Of a stretch of DNA of 64,000 bases, positions 16,802-23,815 are shown piece after piece. The notes beneath the pieces were generated by a model that was not told where the DNA came from, ran no database searches, and saw only the letters and a program-made list of their open reading frames with translations. Numbering within the stretch: position 1 is the first letter of the stretch; the number at the start of each line of letters is the position of its first letter. Source of the stretch: OLB6 sp964467455 (lineage in GTDB: Bacteria > Bacteroidota > Ignavibacteria > Kapaibacteriales > Kapaibacteriaceae); the NCBI GenBank assembly GCA_964467455.1, contig CAYXQJ010000002.1, positions 62,001 through 126,000 of the forward strand. Reading direction: 5' to 3'. The translations under genes were made by a program, and so were the position numbers.

Positions 16802-17788
16802 ATGCATACCGTTGAAAAGAAGATCAAGATCCAGGACGTGAGCGCTGTAGAGCTGTTCGGAGCGCAAGAGTCTCATCTGCAATTGATCGAGAATAAGTTC
16901 GACACGGCACTCACCGTCCGTGGCGACATTATCGTCCTTCGAGGCGAGCCCGCCGAGGTCAAGAAGATCGAATCGATCATCAGCGAGATGTCGTACACGC
17001 TGCAACGCACCGGCAAACTCACATTGACCGATGTCTCTACGATCATCGATTTGGTCAGTGGCAACCGGACTGCTCAGCCCCCTGCCATGAATCCGGAGGA
17101 ATTGGACTCCGTGATCTTGTGGGGAAAGAAGGAGATCATTCGGGCACGTACTCCGCGTCAGATGGAGTATTACCGGAAGGTGCAGAAGAACGACCTTGTC
17201 TTTTGTGTTGGCCCGGCCGGCACCGGCAAGACCTATCTTGCCGTGGCAATGGCTCTTTCGGCACTGCGCGCAAACGAGGTCTCACGCATCATCCTGTCGC
17301 GACCGGCCGTCGAAGCCGGAGAGTCTCTGGGATTCTTGCCGGGTGACATCTCAGAGAAGGTCGACCCGTACCTGCGTCCCCTACTTGACGCATTGGCCGA
17401 TATGGTGAGTCCGGACAAGCTCAAGAGTATGTTGGAACGACGCATCGTCGAGATCGTGCCGCTGGCCTACATGCGCGGTAGAACGTTGAATCACTCCTTT
17501 ATCATTCTTGATGAAGCGCAGAACGCTACGCGAATGCAGATGAAGATGTTCCTGACGCGTCTGGGCCAACAGTCGAAGGCCATCGTCACGGGTGATGTGA
17601 CGCAGGTAGACCTTGGCAAACGCTCGGACTCTGGTCTGCTTGATGTCTATCAGTTGTTTAAGGGGATCGATGGCATCGACTTCCTCGAATTCGAAAAGGT
17701 CGACGTTGTTCGCCATCGTCTGGTTGCCGAGATCGTGAGTGCCTACGAGCGCGAAGACGAACGTCGTCAGCAGCAGCAAGGATCATGA
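16802..17788 (+). CDS. phoH: PhoH-family ATPase
   Basis: 328 residues. PhoH/YbeZ proteins are RNA-associated ATPases linked to ribosome maturation and RNA turnover. An N-terminal KH-like segment (residues 1-90) is followed by Walker A GPAGTGKTYLAV (~137-148), Walker B FIILDEAQN and the TGDVTQVDL motif. Length matches the family. It begins just after a terminator, so it has its own promoter, and overlaps cdaA by 4 bases (ATGA). Confidence 0.94.
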   Translation: MHTVEKKIKIQDVSAVELFGAQESHLQLIENKFDTALTVRGDIIVLRGEPAEVKKIESIISEMSYTLQRTGKLTLTDVSTIIDLVSGNRTAQPPAMNPEELDSVILWGKKEIIRARTPRQMEYYRKVQKNDLVFCVGPAGTGKTYLAVAMALSALRANEVSRIILSRPAVEAGESLGFLPGDISEKVDPYLRPLLDALADMVSPDKLKSMLERRIVEIVPLAYMRGRTLNHSFIILDEAQNATRMQMKMFLTRLGQQSKAIVTGDVTQVDLGKRSDSGLLDVYQLFKGIDGIDFLEFEKVDVVRHRLVAEIVSAYEREDERRQQQQGS

Positions 17789-18564
17789 TCGAACTGTTCC
17801 GTCTGGGTTTCTTAACCGTCACCATCATCGACTTGATCGATGTTGTGGTGATCGGCTTACTCTTCTATGCGGTGTATCGTTCATTGCGTGATACGATCGC
17901 CGTGCAGGTCTTGCTGTTGCTGTTGTTTCTGTTAGCGTTGGGCTTTGTGACGGAAGCGACGAATCTCAAAACGGCGAACTGGGTGTTGCGCCGTATGGCC
18001 GACATCGGCCTGATCGCCTTCGTAGTTCTGTTTCAGCCTGAGCTCAGACGTGTCCTGTTATTGCTCACACAGTCACGACTCATGCGCCTGTTTGTCCGCA
18101 GCAAGGATAACGAGACCGTAGACGACGTCACGAACGCCGTCCTCGAAATGTCGGCCAAGCATATCGGTGCGCTCATTGTCTTTTCTCGCGCCGATCATAT
18201 TCAAATGACCGTTGAGACCGGCGTCGAACTCCAAGCCACGGTCTCCAGCGAGCTGTTGATCTCGATCTTCAATCCACGCTCTCCGTTGCACGATGGTGCC
18301 GTTGTGATCGACGGACGCCAACTCGTTGCTGCTCGTTGTGTGCTGCCCTTAAGCAATGAGCAGCGTATTGCCGCAAAGAACCTCGGCACTCGGCATCGTG
18401 CTGCGATCGGCATCACCGAGCAAGCCGACGCCGTTGCACTCGTGGTCTCCGAAGAGACCGGCTCCATTAGTCTTGCCTATCAGGGCGAACTCGAATTCGA
18501 CCTCTCGAAGGACACCCTTCGTGAGATCCTCCAAGAACGTATCTCCGCTATTGCCGCCGTTTGA
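17785..18564 (+). CDS. cdaA: Diadenylate cyclase CdaA (c-di-AMP synthase)
   Basis: 259 residues. It makes the second messenger c-di-AMP from two ATP. Three N-terminal membrane helices (residues ~10-80) precede the DAC domain with the catalytic SPLHDGAVVI and LGTRHRAAIGI motifs, both intact. Its position between phoH and pcm, with overlaps on either side, differs from the Firmicutes cdaA-cdaR-glmM operon. No CdaR is seen. c-di-AMP usually controls potassium and osmotic balance or the cell wall. Confidence 0.94.
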   Translation: MIELFRLGFLTVTIIDLIDVVVIGLLFYAVYRSLRDTIAVQVLLLLLFLLALGFVTEATNLKTANWVLRRMADIGLIAFVVLFQPELRRVLLLLTQSRLMRLFVRSKDNETVDDVTNAVLEMSAKHIGALIVFSRADHIQMTVETGVELQATVSSELLISIFNPRSPLHDGAVVIDGRQLVAARCVLPLSNEQRIAAKNLGTRHRAAIGITEQADAVALVVSEETGSISLAYQGELEFDLSKDTLREILQERISAIAAV

Positions 18565-18566
18565 TC

Positions 18567-19229
18567 ATGTCCACCACATCCCGCATTCGAGGCCCGTATC
18601 ACGAGAAGCGCCTCGAACTTATCCGACAACTCAAAGCCAAGGGCATCATCGATGCCAACGTTCTCTTCGCAATGGAACAACTCCCGCGTGAAGAGTTCGT
18701 GCAGCCGTCAATGAAGGTGCGTGCCTATGAAGACACGGCCTTGCCCATTGATGATAAGCAGACCATCTCGCAGCCGTACACCGTGGCCTTCATGACGCAG
18801 GCCTTGTCCATCACACCCGGCATGAAGGTCCTCGAGATCGGGACCGGCAGCGGCTATCAAGCCGCCGTCTTGGCAGTCATGGGCGCTAAGGTCGTCACCA
18901 TTGAGCGACATCCTCGGTTGTCGCAACAAGCACGCAGTCTCCTCCAACAACTGGGCTTAGATGTGAACTGTCGCATCGGTGACGGTACCATCGGTTATCG
19001 GGAAGGGGGCCCATACGACGCCATCATCGTCACGGCCGGAGCACCGGATGTTCCTGAAACGTTGGCACGCCAACTTGCTGTCGGTGGTAAACTCGTTGTC
19101 CCTGTAGGCACGTCCGACGAACAGACCTTGTACCGGGTCACACGTACCGGAGAGGAAGACTGGAAGGCCGAAGACCTCGGTCCGTTCAAGTTCGTACCGC
19201 TGATCGGTGTTGAAGGGTGGGATGAGTAG
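18567..19229 (+). CDS. pcm: Protein-L-isoaspartate O-methyltransferase
   Basis: 220 residues. It methylates damaged isoaspartyl residues with S-adenosylmethionine so that they can be repaired. QTISQPYTVAFMTQAL near residue 66 and the SAM-binding VLEIGTGSGYQAAVLA (~87-102) are diagnostic, as is the C-terminal LVVPVG. I chose the ATG at 18567; a TTG two codons earlier overlaps the cdaA stop. It overlaps miaA by 8 bases. Confidence 0.94.
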   Translation: MSTTSRIRGPYHEKRLELIRQLKAKGIIDANVLFAMEQLPREEFVQPSMKVRAYEDTALPIDDKQTISQPYTVAFMTQALSITPGMKVLEIGTGSGYQAAVLAVMGAKVVTIERHPRLSQQARSLLQQLGLDVNCRIGDGTIGYREGGPYDAIIVTAGAPDVPETLARQLAVGGKLVVPVGTSDEQTLYRVTRTGEEDWKAEDLGPFKFVPLIGVEGWDE

Positions 19230-20133
19230 ACGCGTCCTCGTCATCGTCGGGCCAACAGCAAGTGGCAAGACGGCATTGTCACTCGAGCTTGCCCAACACC
19301 TGCCCATCGAGATCATTAGTGCCGATGCTCGTCAAGTGTACAAACACCTTGATATCGGCACGGCAAAGCCAACAGAGGCCGAGCGTGCCGTCTGCCGACA
19401 TCACTGCATCGACATTCTGGAACCATCAGCCCCGTACAGTGCGGCCGATTATGCACGCGATGCACGGGCGGCGATCAACGAGGTGCCCTCGACGCACCTA
19501 CCCGTCATTGTAGGTGGATCAGGTCTCTATATCCAGGCGGCGCTGGATGGCTTTTCGACGGATGCCATTGCACCAGAACCCGATGTACGTGAGCGCTTGC
19601 AGTCCGAACTAGACCAACGCGGACGCGAAGCGATGTATGCCGAGCTTCAGCGCAAGGATGCGCGATCCGCAGAGCGATATGCCGACATGAATCCACGTCG
19701 CATCTTGCGGGCGCTGGAATACATCGAGATCACCGGACGTCCCTTTTCCGAAACGTGGGATCAACATCGTGATGCCTTCGATGTCGACGCCATATACATC
19801 GGTATCGAGATCGATCGCGAACTCCTGAACACGCGCATCAACGCACGATGTGACGCCATGTGGCGCGACGGACTCCTCAATGAAACACAGCGCGTTCTTG
19901 ATATGGGCGTTTCCCCTTCAGCCCAATCTCTTCAAACCGTCGGCTATGTTGAAGCCATCGCCGTCCTCAACGGAACGATGAACCTTCCTGATGCGCAAGA
20001 AAAGCTCCGCATCTCCACTCGGCGCTACGCTAAACGTCAGCGCACCTGGTTCCAACGCGATGAGCGCATCCACTGGATCTCCGGTACGCTTGATTCGCTG
20101 CTCGCTGCTGGTAACTCGCTGCTCTCTGTTTAG
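19222..20133 (+). CDS. miaA: tRNA dimethylallyltransferase
   Basis: 303 residues. It adds dimethylallyl to A37 of tRNAs that read codons starting with U. It shows the P-loop GPTASGKTALSLELA, the ISADARQVYKHLDIGTAKP motif, DILEP, VGGSGLYIQA and RYAKRQRTWFQRD. The ATG at 19222 lies inside the pcm gene end (8-bp overlap). The last residues (DSLLAAGNSLLSV) extend past the usual end and are encoded by a CTCGCTG heptamer array, so the C-terminus appears to be array-derived. Confidence 0.95.
   Translation: MSRRVLVIVGPTASGKTALSLELAQHLPIEIISADARQVYKHLDIGTAKPTEAERAVCRHHCIDILEPSAPYSAADYARDARAAINEVPSTHLPVIVGGSGLYIQAALDGFSTDAIAPEPDVRERLQSELDQRGREAMYAELQRKDARSAERYADMNPRRILRALEYIEITGRPFSETWDQHRDAFDVDAIYIGIEIDRELLNTRINARCDAMWRDGLLNETQRVLDMGVSPSAQSLQTVGYVEAIAVLNGTMNLPDAQEKLRISTRRYAKRQRTWFQRDERIHWISGTLDSLLAAGNSLLSV
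20094..20128. repeat. Heptamer array CTCGCTG at the miaA 3' end
   Basis: Five phased 7-bp units: TTCGCTG, CTCGCTG, CTGGTAA, CTCGCTG, CTCTCTG. The word is close to the ACTCGCT family around the S23 gene. It codes for the final residues of MiaA. Confidence 0.6.
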
Positions 20134-20141
20134 GGATTTCG

Positions 20142-20149
20142 TAGTTTAG
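20142..20149 (+). promoter_or_regulatory. Putative -7 element upstream of dacB
   Basis: TAGTTTAG resembles TAnnTTTG with one mismatch. It lies 26 bases before the GTG start of the D-Ala-D-Ala carboxypeptidase gene. Confidence 0.3.
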
Positions 20150-20175
20150 CCGCGCAGCATTCTCTGGAAGCCTTC

Positions 20176-21945
20176 GTGACGCGTCGGACGATCATCGCCC
20201 TCTGCCTTGCGTGTGGCGTCTTGTCGGCCTATTCTTTTGCCCAAGACACCACGCGTCGCTCCGGTGTCCCCAAAGGCCCTCTACCCGCGCAGTACGATAG
20301 CGCGCAGGCGATCCAGTCCCTAAAGCGTTATCTCGACGGGATCTTCACGTCCCCTACCTATCGCTCGGCCAAGATCTCTGCCAAGGTGATCTCGATCACT
20401 CGCGGCGGTGCAACGATCTATGAGCGCAATGCCGAGATGTGCCTGACGCCGGCAAGTACCACAAAACTGTTCTCGACGGCAACGTGCTTTTATCTCCTCG
20501 GCAAGAGCGGCACGATCGACACCGAGGTCCGCGCCAGCGGCAGTATCTCCAGCGATGGAACACTTAACGGTGACCTCTATCTCGTTGGCCGCGGCGATGC
20601 CTTCCTCTCGGTCAACGACGTTGAATATCTTGCCGACCGTTTGTTTGCCACCGGCATCCGTCGCGTCAACGGATCCATTTATGGCGATGCCTCGTTCTTC
20701 GATAACGTCACCGACCGCTCGATCTACAGCGGCGACGGTGAAGTGGTCTCACCCGTCCCTCCCGTGATGGCCTTGTCGCTATCCAAGAATACCATTGCCG
20801 TCGTGGTCAGCGCCTCCTCCAAAGGCCACGTGTCCGTGCAGACCATTCCGGCCTCTGACGCTATCGTGATCAACGTGGTAGGGGGCGGGCGTCGACGTCG
20901 CGTTTCGGCAACCTCATCGGTCACCAAAGATGGTCGGCAGCTCATCACCGTCAGCGGCTCTCCCGGCGCAAACCGCACTCGGACGGTCTACATCAACATG
21001 CGCGACCCGGCAATGATCGCGGCCGGCGTACTCTCGAATCGTATGCGTTCCGGCGGGATCGATACCGACCCGACCAAGATCGGTAAGAAGAAGGCACCCT
21101 CGAATACGAGAGTGATGGCGACGTTCCGCCGGCCCCTTACCGACATAGCATCGGTTGTGAACAAGCGCAGTGATAACTTCCTCGCCGAACACGTGTTCAA
21201 GATCTGCGGCGGACTGTGGGGCGGACAACAAAACACGGCTGAGCGAGCCAAGGAAGCTATTGATGCCGTGATGGACTCATTGGGTGTGCAGCAACGCTAC
21301 TGCGTGTTCAACGATGGCAGTGGACTATCGCGCCGCAACGCCGTCAGCGCCGCAACAGAGGTTGACCTCTTAAGAGCTGTGTACCGTTCACCGTTTGGCG
21401 AGGACTATCGCAATACAATGGCGATCGCCTCCGTTGACGGCACGATCCGCGGTCGTATGCACGGCACACCTGCCGACAGCAACGTGCGTGCGAAGACGGG
21501 CACACTGCGCAACGTGAGCGCGCTCGCCGGCTACGTACACACGCGCGACGGTGAACTGCTCGCCTTCTCCTTCATCTCGAACGGCCCGGCGAAGAAGTCC
21601 TTCAAGCATATCGAAGATCTGGGGGCGGTGGCTCTTGCTTCTTTTAGCTATAGGGGAGTCTTCGAGGGAGTCGATGAGTCAGTCTCCGAGGAAGTCTCCG
21701 AGGGAGTCGATGAGTCAGTTGATGAGGAGATCATCAAGGGTGTGACGACGGCGAAGAAGCCGGTGGCGGTGCCGAAGAAGACGACGAAGGTCAGAAGGTC
21801 GGCAGAAGATCGAGAGCCGCCGTCGATCAAGCCGAAGAAGAAGAAAGGGGGGAAGAGTGAGAGGGTGAAAGGGAGAAAAGGTAAAAAGGCGAAAGCGCAA
21901 AAGAGTTCACCGTCGAAGAAGAAGCCGAAAAAGAAGCGCCGCTAA
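20176..21945 (+). CDS. dacB: D-alanyl-D-alanine carboxypeptidase/endopeptidase (PBP4 type) with basic tail
   Basis: 589 residues starting at GTG, with signal peptide. It trims or cuts peptidoglycan peptide cross-links in the periplasm. Active-site motifs: STTK (SxxK, about residue 95), SDN in KRSDNFLAEH, and KTG in AKTGTLRNV. After the catalytic region, from about residue 490, a family-atypical ~100-residue tail begins: an acidic stretch with two EGVDESV copies, then a very Lys/Arg-rich end. The tail DNA holds a 36-bp direct repeat and an octamer array. It ends in convergent overlap (39 bp) with the VanZ-like gene. Confidence 0.92.
   Translation: MTRRTIIALCLACGVLSAYSFAQDTTRRSGVPKGPLPAQYDSAQAIQSLKRYLDGIFTSPTYRSAKISAKVISITRGGATIYERNAEMCLTPASTTKLFSTATCFYLLGKSGTIDTEVRASGSISSDGTLNGDLYLVGRGDAFLSVNDVEYLADRLFATGIRRVNGSIYGDASFFDNVTDRSIYSGDGEVVSPVPPVMALSLSKNTIAVVVSASSKGHVSVQTIPASDAIVINVVGGGRRRRVSATSSVTKDGRQLITVSGSPGANRTRTVYINMRDPAMIAAGVLSNRMRSGGIDTDPTKIGKKKAPSNTRVMATFRRPLTDIASVVNKRSDNFLAEHVFKICGGLWGGQQNTAERAKEAIDAVMDSLGVQQRYCVFNDGSGLSRRNAVSAATEVDLLRAVYRSPFGEDYRNTMAIASVDGTIRGRMHGTPADSNVRAKTGTLRNVSALAGYVHTRDGELLAFSFISNGPAKKSFKHIEDLGAVALASFSYRGVFEGVDESVSEEVSEGVDESVDEEIIKGVTTAKKPVAVPKKTTKVRRSAEDREPPSIKPKKKKGGKSERVKGRKGKKAKAQKSSPSKKKPKKKRR
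21662..21720. repeat. 36-bp-spaced direct repeat in dacB tail
   Basis: A ~21-bp segment beginning CGAGGGAGTCGATGAGTCAG occurs at 21663 and 21699, encoding EGVDESV twice. It lies in the acidic part of the dacB tail. Confidence 0.8.
21855..21902. repeat. Octamer array RGGNGAAA in dacB tail
   Basis: Six phased 8-bp units (GAGTGAGA, GGGTGAAA, GGGAGAAA, AGGTAAAA, AGGCGAAA, GCGCAAAA) encode the basic tail of DacB. The complement of the same word (TTTCGCC) occurs in the TonB receptor signal-peptide region at 26400-26431. Confidence 0.75.
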
Positions 21946-22293
21946 GAAGATGCCGACAGTATCGGCGAGGACGTCATCAAGTGTTGCATGACGTCCCGGA
22001 ACGAACGACTGATGCCATTCATCGGAGATGGCGAACACCACCGACATCACGCCCCCTACCCATAACGTCCACGTGATCGGTCGTTGTCCGGACCACACCC
22101 ACACGGCCAAGAACATCGACAGTGCGTAGACGAGATAGGCAGCGGTGTGGAAGAGCTTATCCTGCCATGCAAACCCTAGGTCCGGCGGTGACGCATCCGG
22201 CATGGACGATACCCAATAGATCAGCAATGATGCCGTGATCACCGGTATGGTGCGCAACCATCGCTGGGTAGGCGTCTCACGTTGGAAGAACAT
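21907..22293 (-). CDS. VanZ-like membrane protein
   Basis: 128 residues, about four membrane helices. DKLFHTAAYLVYALS and DEWHQSFVPGRHATLDDVLADT are the conserved blocks of the VanZ-like family, whose biochemical role is unknown; the name comes from teicoplanin-resistance clusters. Nothing here indicates a resistance operon. The start lies 17 bases inside the end of the NAD(P)HX repair gene, and the 3' end overlaps dacB on the other strand. Confidence 0.85.
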   Translation of the reverse strand: MFFQRETPTQRWLRTIPVITASLLIYWVSSMPDASPPDLGFAWQDKLFHTAAYLVYALSMFLAVWVWSGQRPITWTLWVGGVMSVVFAISDEWHQSFVPGRHATLDDVLADTVGIFLAALLFRLLLRR

Positions 22294-23800
22294 AGGGCAA
22301 GGCCTCGATCAGGTCACCGGCGATCATCGTCTCCATCGGCTGATACAAGGCACACCAATCCCCTGCTTTCGCATGCAGGTAGGCACCGGCCGCCGCCGCA
22401 TGGATCGGCGTCATGCCTTGGGCGATCAAACCGGCGATCATCCCTGTGAGCACATCGCCACTTCCGGCCGTAGCCATCCCCGGATTACCGTTTACGGTCC
22501 AATACGTCTCGGAGCCATAGCGTGTGATGCTGGGGACACCCTTTAGGTGCCAGGTGCAGTGAGCCAAGTGCCAGGTGCCATGTGCCATGTTAGAACCGCC
22601 ATGTTCCCAGTTCCCTGTTCCCTGTTCCCTCAATCGGCGATATTCAAACTCATGCGGCGTCAACACCACATTTGTCATGTCGCGGTTTAACAACGGGACG
22701 ATGCGGAGACCGTCGGCATCAATGACGATGGGGATCGAGGGATCCATGGCATTGACGATCTCAGCAAGCATCGAGATCGTTGAGGGGTTCGCTCCGAGCC
22801 CCGGTCCAATGGCAAGAACGGAGGCACGCTCGAGTTGTCGTTCGATCAGGGGGCGAGCAGTCACGTCAATGGTACCGTCGTCGTGCATTGGAAGCACTTC
22901 GGTCATCACTTCACGCAAAACGAGTGGATGCACTGACGGCGTCGCCAAGATCACTAGTCCGGCACCTATTCGCAGTGCTGCTTCGGAGGTGAGTGCGGCC
23001 GCACCGCGCATCGTACGCGAGCCGGCAACAACGAGCACACGACCGTAGTCGAACTTGGAGGTGTCCGAGGTACGCGTCGGCAGCCATGCCTCGATATCGT
23101 GATCTTCAACAATGCGGGCAACAGCATGTTGCACGACGATCTCTTCCGGCGCGCCGATGTGGGCAACTTCGATCTCACCGGTGAACTGCTTGCCCCCTTT
23201 CAGAAAGAAACCGGTCTTTGGACCTTCCATGGTGATGGTCAGGTCGGCGACGAACGTTTCGGGATGGGCGTCGCCTGTCTCAGCGTTGAGTCCGGTGGGA
23301 ACATCAATGGCGATCTTGAACGCCGTGATGGCATTCATCCACCGGAGCATTTCGGTAAGAGGGTCACGTAGTTCATGCGAACCACCAACGCCGATCAAGG
23401 CATCGATGAGGATGTCCGGCGTCAGACGTCCGGCGTCCGTATGAGAACGTCCGGCGTCCGGCGTCAGACGTCCGGCGTCCGGCGTCCAGCGTCCTTGAAT
23501 GAGATCACGTGCTAGGATGTAGTGATGACGTGCCTCGGGTGAAAGTTTATCCGGATCCGCATCGGTGAGTATTACGATCTCATGATACGGGGCGAGCATG
23601 TGGGCCATGGCAAATCCATCGCCGCCGTTATTGCCTTGGCCACAAACGATCAGGATGTGCTGTCCTTTTGGGAACCGATCCAAGATGATATCGGTTGCAG
23701 AGTGTGCGGCGGTGGTCATGAGCGTCATACCATCGATGCCGCGTTCGACGCAGGCAGCGTCGATGGCCTTTGAACCCGATGGTGTAAGCACATTCAGCAC
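22277..23800 (-). CDS. nnr: Bifunctional NAD(P)H-hydrate epimerase / ADP-dependent dehydratase
   Basis: 507 residues. It repairs hydrated NADH and NADPH. The N-terminal epimerase domain has GQGNNGGDGFAMA and ILIDALIGVGGSHELR. The C-terminal dehydratase has GPGLGANPST, LTPHEFEYRRL and NGNPGMATAGSGDVLTG. Two word arrays are in frame. One (23414-23494) gives TPDAGRL-type repeats in the epimerase linker. The other (22545-22634) encodes the segment after TPHEFEYRRL, where relatives have an ordinary helix and strand leading to the LKG motif, which is kept. The start is GTG, 4 bases from a palindromic TAAATTTA. Confidence 0.92.
   Translation of the reverse strand: MLNVLTPSGSKAIDAACVERGIDGMTLMTTAAHSATDIILDRFPKGQHILIVCGQGNNGGDGFAMAHMLAPYHEIVILTDADPDKLSPEARHHYILARDLIQGRWTPDAGRLTPDAGRSHTDAGRLTPDILIDALIGVGGSHELRDPLTEMLRWMNAITAFKIAIDVPTGLNAETGDAHPETFVADLTITMEGPKTGFFLKGGKQFTGEIEVAHIGAPEEIVVQHAVARIVEDHDIEAWLPTRTSDTSKFDYGRVLVVAGSRTMRGAAALTSEAALRIGAGLVILATPSVHPLVLREVMTEVLPMHDDGTIDVTARPLIERQLERASVLAIGPGLGANPSTISMLAEIVNAMDPSIPIVIDADGLRIVPLLNRDMTNVVLTPHEFEYRRLREQGTGNWEHGGSNMAHGTWHLAHCTWHLKGVPSITRYGSETYWTVNGNPGMATAGSGDVLTGMIAGLIAQGMTPIHAAAAGAYLHAKAGDWCALYQPMETMIAGDLIEALPYVLPT
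22545..22634. repeat. Heptamer array AGGTGCC to ATGTTCC inside nnr
   Basis: Twelve phased 7-bp units change gradually from AGGTGCC/AGGTGCA through ATGTGCC to ATGTTCC/CTGTTCC. It is in frame in nnr and encodes Trp/His-rich residues (GTWHLAHCTWHL). Its first half belongs to the same word family as 6146-6187. Confidence 0.9.
23414..23494. repeat. Heptamer array GTCCGGC inside nnr
   Basis: Eleven phased 7-bp units, mostly GTCCGGC and GTCAGAC. Because 3 x 7 = 21 bases, the encoded peptide also repeats every seven residues (TPDAGRL). The same word recurs at 35636-35663. Confidence 0.95.
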
Positions 23801-23804
23801 AGCG

Positions 23805-23812
23805 TAAATTTA
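23805..23812. promoter_or_regulatory. Palindromic TAAATTTA between nnr and phoD
   Basis: The 8-bp palindrome TAAATTTA fits TAnnTTTn on both strands. It is 3 bases from the phoD ATG and 4 bases from the nnr GTG, so one element could serve two divergent, leaderless transcripts. Confidence 0.45.
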
Positions 23813-23815
23813 CAC

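Noticed and set aside
21907..22293. Glycopeptide resistance gene (vanZ)
   Set aside because: It is only a VanZ-like family protein with no vanHAX, sensor or regulator genes nearby. The family is common in bacteria without resistance.
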